This document shows, piece by piece, positions 24,738-38,541 of a DNA stretch of 64,000 bases. The notes beneath the pieces are model-generated. The model was given only the letters and a program-made list of their open reading frames with translations, did no database searches and was not told the origin of the DNA. Source of the stretch: Parapristionchus giblindavisi. Lineage: Eukaryota > Nematoda > Chromadorea > Rhabditida > Diplogasteridae. Location of the stretch: NCBI GenBank assembly GCA_943737045.1, contig CALSFV010000002.1, positions 1,240,001-1,304,000 on the forward strand, in the 5' to 3' direction. Within the stretch, counting starts at the first letter, position 1; every line of letters starts with the position of its first letter. The position numbers and the translations under genes are program-made.

Positions 24738-26058
24738 ACAAGGGAAGTGTAAGAAATATCTTTTAGACCTATAGACGAGAGTATTTTTCCTCGATAGCTA
24801 TACGCAATATAAGGTCGGAACCAAAAAATCAGCGGCTGGCACTCACTTTCCGATTTTATATAATTAATCAAATTTTGTACATTCGACCGCGCTGTTTTCA
24901 GGCTGTGTATGTTATGAAATAACACACCCCTGATAGAGCCCTTGAAAGAGCAGTGAGATCATGGCGACGTGGTGTAGTGGTAGCGTGTTCTCTTCTTGAT
25001 CACTATGTGGGTGGTTCGAATACACCTATGGACATTTTTCTTTTGCTAATTTTTAAACGTTCCGGACTTGTAATTTTGATCAGAAAAAAAATTTAAAATC
25101 TTTTTCACAATTTTTATGTAGCTGTTGAACTTGAATTTCATCATATAGGAAAACAAAAAATAAAGCTACATTTCGTTTACCAGCATAGTGATCATTTAAT
25201 TTTGGGAGAGTTACCCATTGTTCATTCAATTACCCATTGTTCATTCAATTGCTGTTGCGCCTCGGGCGTAGATAAAATATTAGTATTATTAGTTCATCTG
25301 TACCAAGCGGCTGCGGAATATTATCATTTTGATAACTTGTAAAAATTTTGGTCAAACTTTCTAAACTACTCTTCCTGTCCACAGGGGCAATTAATCAGTG
25401 AGATTATTTATGAAATGCTCCAAATGTGAATGAATAGCCGATTGCAATACGGCAAAGTTATGGCCACAGGTTTATGGCAAAATTATAGTATTATGCCCGT
25501 TGATAGGTTTGGATTCACCTTTGAGACTCCACCGATGTCCCCGTGCAAAGGAAGAGTAGTTTGAAAAATTTGATCAAACATATTTGCAGAAGTTATCAAA
25601 ATAATATTCTTGCTGGTAAACGAAATGTAGCTTTATTCTTTGTTTTCCTAAATGATGATATTCAAGTTCAACAGCTACATAAAACTTGTGAAAAAGATTT
25701 TAAATTTTTTTTCTGATCAAAATCACAAGTCCGAAACGTTTAAAAATTAGCAAAAGAAAAATGTCCATAGGTGTATTCGAACCACCCACATAGTGATCAA
25801 GAAGAGAACACGCTACCACTACACCACGTCGCCATGATCTCACTGCTCTTTCAAGGGCTCTATCAGGGGTGTGTTATTTCATAACATACACAGCCTGAAA
25901 ACAGCGCGGTCGAATGTACAAAATTTGATTAATTATATAAAATCGGAAAGTGAGTGCCAGCCGCTGATTTTTTGGTTCCGACCTTATATTGCGTATAGCT
26001 ATCGAGGAAAAATACTCTCGCCTATAGGTCTAAAAGATATTTCTTACACTTCCCTTGT
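24738..26058. mobile_element. long foldback element with tRNA-like arms
   Basis: Arms of about 450 bp (24738-25185 and 25612-26058) are near-perfect inverted repeats starting ACAAGGGAAGTGTAAGAA. The central 400 bp is also partly palindromic (CTAAACTACTCTTCCTGTCC against GGAAGAGTAGTTTG). Each arm carries a tRNA-like block (GGTGTAGTGGTAGCG then GGTTCGAATAC) at 24962-25033 and, inverted, 25763-25834. The identical 64-residue frames on both strands are just the two arms read outward. No transposase is seen. Confidence 0.88.
24962..25033 (+). repeat. tRNA-like sequence in foldback left arm
   Basis: GTGGTGTAGTGGTAGCGTG fits a Pol III A box and GGTGGTTCGAATACACC a B box with a T-arm-like stem. The inverted partner is at 25763-25834. 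The duplication inside a transposon argues against a normal tRNA gene. Confidence 0.5.
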
Positions 26059-26109
26059 TAGTAATAGTATTATTATACTTCACTTTGAACCGCATAATTT
26101 GTCTGCACT

Positions 26110-27188
26110 CAGGGCTGGGACAAAAAATTATTTCGACCAAAAAATTTTTTGTTTGGGTCTAACAAAAAAATTTTCTCACCAAACAAAAAAAAACCAAAAA
26201 AAACCAAAAAAAAATAAAATAATTAATTTTTCCCACTGTTCCGAGAAAATTTTAACATTATCTCGCCTTGCTCTTCCTTTAAATAGCAACTATTCTTCAT
26301 TCAGAGTCAAAATTCTTAAAATAAACAACTAAAACAAACATAAAAGATAAATTCGTTGTCGATTTGTTATCGGCAGCATTTTATTGATTAGTTAATGTAG
26401 GGGAATCAGGAAATTGAGGGTGCGCCATACATTTTCGGCCCCTCACCGTTTTATTTTTATATAGTGGGTCGATTTCGTTATTTTACGGTTGAATTGTAAT
26501 TTTTAGCTTAAAAAGGGACCCTTTTTTTGGGTAGATGCTAAAAAGAGCCGTATAGAGTGGGTCCTCACCTTGTGAGGATATGAAAATGTATGGGGTGCGC
26601 TACATATTATCATGAAGAACTTGGACCAATTATGTGGCATTCTGTATTCTCTAATAGATTCGAAAGGCCAAAAGCGTTTCCCGTGTAGCAGTGGTTAGTA
26701 ATCAGCGCTTGTAACCTCACCACGCCGGTTTGGATTCCCGTTTGCGATTTTCTCTATATTCAGCTTTCAAATTCGAAAGGCCGCATTGTCCCTGACATTT
26801 CCTTGGCGCAACAACGAACTTTCATGTCGGATTACGGAATTCCAGGGCATCCATAATTTAAGATAATATTGGTTTTGTATTCAGGTAGATGTCATTTATA
26901 GCCCTTCCTGACAAGTATAGTCACTCAAGAAAAGAATCCCCTTCTTTAACACTATTCCGAAATATTACACTCACCAATATTGTCTTACGGTGAAAAATGA
27001 ACAACAAAACTGATCATAAACTAACTTTTCAAGCAAATTTGTGTAAATTTTATTTATCCGAATTTTTTTTGTTATTTTTTGGTTTTTGCAGAAAAACCAA
27101 ACAAAAAAAATACCAAACAAAAAATTCTCAAAAACCCAAAAAAAACCAAAAAAACAAAAAAAATACCAAACAAAAAATCCCAGCCCTG
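26110..27188. mobile_element. hAT-like non-autonomous element (CAGGGCTGGGA ends)
   Basis: Ends CAGGGCTGGGA and TCCCAGCCCTG are inverted repeats of hAT style. Subterminal regions are A-rich CCAAAAAAAACC tracts in opposite orientations. Inside lie a small palindrome (about 26418-26612, GGTGCGCCATACATTTTC against GAAAATGTATGGGGTGCGC) and a SINE-like insertion (26687-26880). An exact 8 bp target duplication is not clear at this copy. Confidence 0.7.
26687..26880 (+). repeat. tRNA-derived SINE-like repeat
   Basis: The head contains TAGCAGTGGTTAGTAATCAGCG-like A-box sequence and GGTTTGGATTCCC (B box). It is followed by a body (GTTTGCGATTTTCTCTATAT ... TTGGCGCAACAACGAACTTT) that recurs at 34428-34585 and, diverged, at 13500-13625. 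A tRNA head plus an unrelated dispersed body is the SINE arrangement. Confidence 0.5.
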
Positions 27189-27329
27189 GTATGCACCTTT
27201 TCTCATTTTTGATAAAGAGTTGTATATTTATTGAACTTGTCTTTGTGAAGCCAAAATGAATTGAAGGCAAGATAGATGTATAATATATTCAAAACGAAAA
27301 TCGCCATCTCCCGCTGAAGTTTCTTTGTA

Positions 27330-27444
27330 AAAGGAACACCCCAATCTAATTTCACTCTCCGCATTGGCAACACTCTCTCGCAGACAAAAAAAGCGAGAGA
27401 GCGTGGCAAGAGCTGAGAGTTTAAAAATAGCTTGGGGAGTCACT
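27330..27444. mobile_element. MITE-2 copy
   Basis: Left AAGGAACACCCCAATCTAAT, right TAGCTTGGGGAGTCACT followed by TTAA, with the hairpin core CTCTCGCAGACAAAAAAAGC. Related copies are at 35666-35778 and 57034-57146. Confidence 0.75.
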
Positions 27445-27445
27445 T

Positions 27446-27663
27446 TAAAGAGTTGTGCTATTATTGAGCGAAAGATTATCGAGGAAGAGATTATTGATAA
27501 ACTATATTTGGACGAGGTGGACGATGACGGCTTGGAAGATGTGGACCCGTTGCTCTACATTTTACAATTAGTTGACATTGAAACAACTTTATCGTTTCGT
27601 AGATTTGTTGCCATGAGAGTTCTCTATTCCGAACGAGTGTGCCTCGCAACTTGCATGAATTGA
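27446..27663 (+). CDS. short acidic open frame, unrecognised
   Basis: An open frame continuing from MITE-2 encodes an acidic stretch (IIEEEIIDKLYLDEVDDDGLED) followed by FRRFVAMRVLYSERVC. No family is recognised. The acid cluster followed by FRR is loosely like the N terminus of some PIF/Harbinger nucleases, which is only a guess. It may be a decayed exon. Confidence 0.2.
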
Positions 27664-28217
27664 GGACTAGCTGCTCACACAAAATCGTCCCTCCATCGGT
27701 CTACTGGGCGTCCTTGTTCTGGATGGTGGTCCAATTGAGCCGCGTTCTTCTTCATATCACCATAAGATATAATTGCATTTACGATAGTCGATATCGAACA
27801 GGAAACAGTCTAGATATTCAATTCATTCTCATGTCATTATTTCTCCAGTATAATGTTGTATGACGTCATCGCACTTTCAGAGCTTTCCTTTCCCGATTAT
27901 GGACGGGCGAAGGACGAAATGTTTCGATGTAATCATAAGTTTCAACATAACCTATATATTTTTCTTAAAATACATTTTGTCAACACGAATGCAACAGTAA
28001 GTTAGTCAGTTAAGTTATTAAGTCAGTAACTGTCGAGTTCAGAAATAAAATAAAAATTTTTAAAAATTACATTCGATTATTCATTAACACAATCATTTAG
28101 CAGTGAAGGCAAGATGAAAGAATAATTGTTGATTTTGTTGCAAAAAAAAGAATGGATGAACCATTTTATCGACTATACAAGTGAGGAATTACATGATTTC
28201 TGTTAATTAAAACATAT

Positions 28218-32002
<3,785 letters not shown>

Positions 32003-32020
32003 TCTTTATGATCAATAGAA

Positions 32021-32520
32021 ATAAAGATGAAGAAGTAAAGTTGTTATAAGGTTTGCGTACACAGCACAGTCAAGTGGAAGAAATTCATAAGCCGACATTC
32101 TCGTCTTCCAGTCACTCAACCAATGACGCAGATTGCCTAGCCTTCAAGATTATGCTAACATATTGTGAAGCGATAGAGTTCTCACTCGTATGTTTGAATC
32201 CATGCTTGATAACGGATACGAGTAAAAGCATGCATGATCCGACATGCCATTCAGGATAATTCAAGAATCGTGATCGTGCATAGGCGTAGCGGCCACGAAT
32301 ACTTCGTGCATGATACGAGTGTATTACATGCATGAATCACACAAATTATCCGTGATCATGCATGGATTCAAACGCCTGAGTTAGTATATTTATATAGTCT
32401 TGGCAATCTGCGTCAGAGGTTGAGTGACTGAGGGAAGGAAATGCGGACATACTGAATTCTTCCAGTTGACTGTGTCACGTAAGCATACCTTTCAACAACT
32501 TTACTTCTTCATCTATATTT
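32021..32520. repeat. foldback repeat in the divergent promoter region
   Basis: The left arm (AAAGATGAAGAAGTAAAGTT ... TGACGCAGATTGCC) and the right arm (GGCAATCTGCGTCA ... AACTTTACTTCTTCATCT) are inverted repeats. The interior is rich in CATGCATGAT. It lies between the starts of membrane paralogs 2 and 3, and one arm plus interior also occurs upstream of paralog 1 (20060-20400). It may act as a shared regulatory region or be a mobile foldback (inference). Confidence 0.7.
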
Positions 32521-32783
32521 CCTCTGTCTTTGTTGTATTGTGTTTTTTTTGTTGTTTATATTTGCCGATCAAAATATGAACAAAAAAAAAGAATTTAAAA
32601 AAATTTTTTGTAAATTAAAAAAAAACCTTTCTTCAAAGGTCTTTCATCGAATTTTCGGTCACCCTTGTCGATATGCGAAGATTTCCTAAATGAAAATAGA
32701 GAAACTCTACCTGGTGACCTGATTTACTGATTATTTTTTCAGATTTATTTCACTAGAGTAATTTAATATTTTCATTTGGAAGA

Positions 32784-32915
32784 ATGTGCTCAAATAACAA
32801 GCCAAATGTACAATACGTAGGTATGTGATTTTGCCCTTTTGCTTTTTTCTCAAACTATTTATCTTTTTAGAACTACCTCCGGAGTGCTATGATGGTCAAT
32901 TTCGACACTTGGTGC

Positions 32916-32989
<74 letters not shown>

Positions 32990-33585
32990 AATAAAATAAG
33001 CAAAATCATTCGAGGCGTCTTTTAAAAAACCCCGAGCGGGTTCGAACCCCGGTTCGATCCAAATCTTTTGCTGATTTTTACAGACACAGAAAATGTGCCG
33101 AATATAGGCCGAGGTCGCGTCACTAAATAAAGGAATAAGCCGAGGTCGCGTCACTAAAATCAACGCTTTTTTTCCATTTCTCACATATGGGTGCAACAAA
33201 ACGCGCATAGCAAAAAAGTGCACTTTTTCCGATTAGGAAAGTTACGTCACTTTTTCATAAAACCGACCGCCCCGCACCGGCGCATGGTCAACAAATGACG
33301 TCATCAACTGGAAAATGTTGCCCAAGATCTCCTCTTTCGATGCTTTTTTTGAAAATATGTCTATCTTTATTTTCAACGGAGTTATGATCATTTTTCTGAC
33401 GCACACTCGAGCCAAAAACACCGTACCTGCCAACTTTGACCTACCGCTACTCGAAAATGAGAGCAGATATGCAAATTCGGCCAACGCAGTTCGATAGAGC
33501 ATCGTTCAAAGTACTTAATCTGAATTTTTCAGGGGGTCGAATTTTCTATGTCCGGGGGGTGGTTGAACCTCTGGCGATTCCTCTC

Positions 33586-33663
<78 letters not shown>

Positions 33664-36600
33664 TTTTTTTCTATTTCAGTGCATTCCACCATTATATGCT
33701 CTTGTAATCGCGGTTGATTATTTTCTCATGGATTCTATTTTTACTGACGAGCTGATAATGTTGATTGTAAGCAGATTGAGTATTAATTTTATTATTTTAA
33801 AATTCATTTAAACTTACCCGTATATTGGGCTGAGAGATCTTTTCTCTCGTTTTTTTCAAACGATTTTACTATATAAAGGGGCTGAAACCTTTGTCAGCGG
33901 TCTCTTCAATGCTCTTCAATGGTCTCTTTCGTTGTTAGAGAACAGAGAAATAGTGTGCGCAATGAAGAGGCCATTGAGTGAGGTCACTCTCCCTTAAGGT
34001 GGAATAGTCCCGAAAATCGTCACATACATATCATCGTTTCTCGAGCAAATGTATTTTTTCAGCATGTACGCCTCTCCTGTTACTTTATCTTAATCATTCT
34101 CCTCTTAATCACCGCCTGCAGGAAAATTCCTATTTCTGATATTTGTCAAATTGTTCTTCTCATAGTGATTCTGGTAAGTGATGATAATAAATTATCTCAT
34201 ACCTCGAGGAAAGGGAAAAAACTGCGTTTTTGAAAAAGTAGAGATTCAATATTTAAAATTCAAATTTGCTAAATTATTATTTAGCAGTAACAGTGACATG
34301 AAGGGTGAAAGGTCAATAAAGTTTTTAATTATCTTATATGTGCAGTGAAATTTGTGCAAATCCCAAACATCTGACAACGTTACCCCCTATTGCGGCAAAC
34401 GATTTTTGAAGAAGATTTATGAGGAGAGGAAAAATTCCCCGTTTGCGGTTTTCTCTATATTTACCGAAGAAATTCGAAAATTCGCTTGTTTCCCTGGCGC
34501 TGCAACGAATGTAGAGCTCGTAGTCTTCCATTGTAGTAGTCCATGGCATTTATAATTTTAGAGAAAATTGTTTTGTATTTTATCAACCATTACATTTGAT
34601 GGAATAAAAATGAATAGATAAGCAGGTTTGCAAGGCCGCCAATTTAGTCACAAGAAACTAGAAGGTCCCGCTCTCCAAAACTATCCAGCTCTTTCGGAAG
34701 ACTGTTGGATGCAACTTTCTAAGCGAAGCTAAGTGCAAGAATTGGAATTCCATGCACATCAGAGCCCTTGTCTATGCCAACTCTTGATAAATGTGTTATA
34801 AATGAAATGAAATCCAGCTGCTATACGCAGAGCACCTGTGGTCTATTATTTAATACCTTTTGAGTACACAGAACTAAATTCATTTAAGACAATCGCATCA
34901 GTTGCTTCTGCATTACAAACTATCGCATCTTCTGTTTGGATATTTGCACCTGATTCGCCAATTTACGTACATATGAGGTTAGTAGTTGAGACCTTACTCC
35001 AAATTTAACTATTATTACTGATAGGAAGTAAATGAAACGAAATCCGTTCTTCGCCAAGTTTTCAAAGAATTTCAGTTTGAAGCAGTTTTAGTCTTTTCCT
35101 TTATCAACCTCGTGAAGAAATGAAAAGGGAAAATGTGAGCTGATTCACCTATCAATGAATATAAAATCAGTGTAGCAATAATAATCTACAGTATTTCAAG
35201 TGATTCTTCTTTTAAGGCAACTTCATCTTGATCTCATTAATGAAACACAGTGGAACGAAACATTGGGAATGGAAAACGCGACACTCGGAATGGAAGAATC
35301 TCTTGACTCATGTAATCTCATAAATAGTTTTTAAAAATTATCTTTTATTAAATTTAAAGAATTCCGTGAATCTCTCGTTTACAACGTGAGTGGGAGTGTG
35401 TTACCAAAGCGTAATGATTTAGCTTGGACCTTGATCTTTGAGTATTTTAAAATTAAATTAAATTGTTTCTCGGTACAACAATCGTATTTCAGATTCGTAT
35501 TCGTTCTCGTTTTGCACAGCTATTTATCATTTCCTTCATTTTCTCTTAAACGTGTTCGTTTTGTTGGAAATGTGCAAGATGAAGCACATGTTCAATGAGA
35601 TGTGCATCGAATCTAGTGTCTATCGTCCGGATGAGATGAAGTAAGAGTTTGATTTTGATTTTTAAAGGCAAACCCCAAGCTAATTTTACCCTCCGCATTG
35701 GCAATACTCTCTCGCAGACAAAGAAAGCGAGGGAGCATTGCCAGAGCGGAGAGTGTTAAATTTGATTGGAGTCTCACTTTAAATCTTTATTTAAAAAAAA
35801 ATAAAAGCTCTATGTGGGTTTCAGAAAAGAGTACGACAAAGGAAAGCGGAGAGAGTACATTAGGGTCACATGAAAAACAATACCGCTACGAGGTAGTAAG
35901 GGTTAATTAGCATGCATTAACAAAAGTGAATTATGAAGGTGGTACAGGTAAAGGTACGTTATTCAAGGCACACGAAGTCCTGCGTGTGATCACTGCTAGG
36001 CCAGTGATAGTGATAATTGTTGGGAAGTTTGCGAAAGAATACAACTACGATAACATTTGAAATTTGGACTAATTATAGTTTAATTTTGCAATGAGTGCCA
36101 AGACTCTATTCAATATAAATTAAATAATATACTTTATTCAAATCGGTAAAGGATGGTGGAATATGCCCTACTCCCAATGGCTAACAACCATATCCCAGCA
36201 CACCACAGTGTGAACCTGATAAATATTGATTGATTGATTGATTGATTCAATATAAAGTTCTTATATTGGAATTTGAATGATGTTTGACAAAACGGAAGTT
36301 GTAAAAAAAGATAAAATAGAATAACAATAAGCTGTATCAGCGTCATATAGGTTAGTAAGAGAAGAAGAGGAAAAATAATTTAAAGAATTCAATGAATCCC
36401 CTGTAGACAAAGTGAGCGATGCCTGATTCTGAGGGTAGAGATTTCGCTTGGGCCTTAATCTTTGTCAATTGTAAAATTGAATTTGCTAGAATAATTGTTT
36501 GTCAATATAACAATCGTATTTTCATTTCAGGTTTGTACTCGTTTTCGCCATGCACAGATATTTACCGTTTCCTTCATTTGCCTTTAAATATGTTCGTTTT

Positions 36601-36862
36601 GTTGGAAAAGTGCCAAATGAAAGAACTTTTAAATCGGCTGCGCTTCAAATGTGTGCGCATCTCAAGCATGATAAGAAGTAAGATTTGTTTACTTTCAGAA
36701 GAAAGAGAAAGAATATTTATTCCTATTTATAATTTCTCTTAATTTTTAGGCGCTCTAAGTGGAATAAGTGAGATATTCCCTGAGACTTTTCCCCTACGTT
36801 CCCCTCTTTTTCCTCACTTGTGTTTACGCAACCAATACAATAATTCATATATAGATCTTTAA
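32784..36862 (+). CDS. unrecognised multi-pass membrane protein, paralog 3
   Basis: Same family as paralogs 1 and 2. An in-phase model: 32784-32820, 32871-32911, 33680-33766, 34063-34173, 34889-34977, 35217-35311, 36531-36677, 36750-36862 (720 nt, 239 aa). The blocks YALVIAVDYFLMDSIF, YFILIILLLITACRKIP, WIFAPDSPIYVHMR, QLHLDLINETQ and YSFSPCTDIYRFLHLPL align with paralog 1. The linker after QLHLDL is longer and carries a repeated LGMEnATLGMEE motif. An alternative or relic copy of exon 7 (35493-35640) precedes the one used here; it ends in a different phase, so including it would break frame. The C-terminal exon is less hydrophobic than in paralog 1. Introns contain two (TA)n tracts and transposons. 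Confidence 0.7.
32914..32986. repeat. (TA)n dinucleotide tract
   Basis: About 70 bp of uninterrupted TA in an intron of membrane paralog 3. A second tract of similar length is at 33590-33660, directly before the next exon. Confidence 0.95.
33590..33660. repeat. (TA)n dinucleotide tract
   Basis: About 70 bp of TA ending roughly 20 bp before the exon at 33680, close to its polypyrimidine tract. Confidence 0.95.
33876..33996. mobile_element. diverged MITE-1 copy
   Basis: The right end GAGGTCACTCTCCCTTAA and the CAATGAAGAGGCCATTGAG stem are clear. The left end is degraded. Intronic in membrane paralog 3. Confidence 0.65.
34428..34585 (+). repeat. SINE-like body, second copy
   Basis: CCCGTTTGCGGTTTTCTCTA through CCTGGCGCTGCAACGAATGT to ATTGTTTTGTATTT follows the order of the body at 26740-26880, without a clear tRNA head. 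A further dispersed repeat, 34715-34815 (GTGCAAGAATTGGAATTCCA ... AAATGAAATGAA), also occurs at 7525-7620. Confidence 0.5.
35493..35640 (+). other. duplicated exon 7 of membrane paralog 3
   Basis: Flanked by a good acceptor (TTTCAG) and donor (GTAAGAG). It encodes SYSFSFCTAIYHFLHFLLNV, parallel to the exon at 36531-36677. The preceding intronic AAAGAATTC..TGAATC block is also duplicated (35356 and 36383), so roughly 1 kb was copied in tandem. A MITE-2 (35666-35778) lies between the two. Confidence 0.6.
35666..35778. mobile_element. MITE-2 copy, TTAA flanked
   Basis: TTAA at 35662-35665 and 35779-35782, left AGGCAAACCCCAAGCTAATT, core CTCTCGCAGACAAAGAAAGC. Confidence 0.8.
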
Positions 36863-37317
36863 CGACTATTTTTTCGACTATTCGAACGACTTTTTTTTTA
36901 AAATTAACCTTCGTTCTCGTGCTAAACGACTGCATTTATAGATATACATAGCTTGGTAATTTTTTTTGAGAAATAAACATCTATCTGGTCTACATGACTG
37001 TGTTTTATTGATTAATCGAATATATATTTGAAAACAGGACAATTAATGAGCTTTTTCCTGATACAAATAATATCTTTCTCTACCCATAGCGAGCAAAAAG
37101 GCGAAAACTGCATGGCACAAAATTCAAACAAGATAATGCTAACACATTCCCGTGGAGTTATGAATAGAATTATCATGAACTGGTCTAGAACGGTCCGACA
37201 TTTCAAATTATTTAACAACATAAATCATTTGTGACCTAATATTTTGTGGAATAACTTCTTCAATCAATTAATATCCGACAGTGGTGGGGTATAATATGGG
37301 TTGAACACGGGTGATGA

Positions 37318-37605
37318 CTCACCACCGACTCTCCCAGCAGTTCAGCAAGTCTGTATCTACAATAGCGAAGTTCCTGAAGCGCATTAATATTCCTGGGAGT
37401 GTTTGTTGCTCTGTGTTACCAGGAAGACCCAAACACACCTCCAGTCTTGATTAGACGATCGTTGTGATGTGAGGACCTGCACCGCTCCACCGTCGACATT
37501 GCAGCAGAGCTACACACCCCTGCCGTCTCCAATATATCTGTTCCGTCTGACACGCGATTCTTGAATGCCGCTGGTCTTCGCGTTTGTCGGCGGATATTTT
37601 TCTAG
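37318..37605 (+). pseudogene. Tc1/mariner transposase N-terminal remnant
   Basis: Decayed coding blocks in order: a STIAKFLKR segment, PGRPK (the GRPR-like hook), then RSTVDIAAELHTPAVSN and RFLNAAGLRVCRR, the pattern of the bipartite helix-turn-helix of Tc1-like transposases (R.T..DIA.EL ... RRL...GL..R). Frames are broken between the blocks and no DDE domain follows. Confidence 0.65.
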
Positions 37606-38110
37606 TGAATAGTTAGGGTGGATACCTAGCCCAACATTAAGATTAGTATTTGATCTCAAGTCTTCGTGCTTAACCATAAGTATATAGAATACGGACAGAG
37701 TATAACATTACAGATAATCTCTACCACCTCCTTTAATCTTTTCCCTTTCCTATTATATAAGATTATTATAATACCTGAGAAGGGTATATTACTCCCGTAA
37801 CGCATAGAACATTCGAGGTTGTATTTCGTCAGCATCTGATTTAATCGTGTTTTCCTGTATATCATTATTATTTATAAATATCATTATTATTAATCATGAT
37901 CGAAGCTAGATGCTTGCTGCTCCTTGACGCGGAAAAAAAGTGAGTGAAGCGAAGAGACCATTTTTAAAGATCACTCTCCCCTTACATTCTCATTTAATGT
38001 TCACACTTAATCTTACAGTTCAGCTACGCATAGGCTAAATTTAATTCAATTTACAATCCGCGAGCTGAGATTATTCCGTTGTTAGTTCTGGCCACAATTT
38101 GTTTTCTGTA

Positions 38111-38221
38111 ATGCACTGTTACATTTGCCTTACGTGTCTACGCCGTAACCCCCTCCGTCGCGTCGGACAGGCGGCGGAGGGGGTTACGGCGTAGACACGT
38201 AAGGCAAATGTAACAGTGCAT
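38111..38221. mobile_element. near-perfect hairpin MITE
   Basis: Each arm of about 52 nt is the inverse of the other (ATGCACTGTTACATTTGCCT ... AGGCAAATGTAACAGTGCAT), with a short loop around GTCGGACAG. It is related to 521-631. Confidence 0.9.
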
Positions 38222-38541
38222 AAGTACTCACGATTGCTTCTATGTTAGTTATATTTTCTTCCATACATACCGTGTCAATACATTGCTTTTCAACAGACAT
38301 TTACGAAGATTTCATTTGCTTCTCTTCAAAGGGCTGACAAATTCAGTTGCCTCAGAAGCTTATGATGTCTCCTTTGCCATGCAAATAGAACACTACTTCA
38401 GAACACCAGTCCAAAAGTATAGTATAAAAGGCCTTTTCCTTCAATTATTTTTTGCGCAACCTTATGGACTGTTCCGGTTTTCTTGACTTTTGTTCTGTAA
38501 TACAGCAAATATATCGTGTACTTCATGACTACTGCTTAGGT

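Larger units (their letters stand above)
36863..38541. other. intergenic with transposon remnants
   Basis: Holds a Tc1-like remnant (37318-37605), a decayed MITE-1 end near 37930-37990 and a perfect hairpin element (38111-38221). The remaining open frames are unsupported. Confidence 0.5.

Noticed and set aside
24731..26332. Two near-identical 64-residue frames on opposite strands as a gene pair
   Set aside because: They are the two arms of the foldback element at 24738-26058, ending at the element borders.
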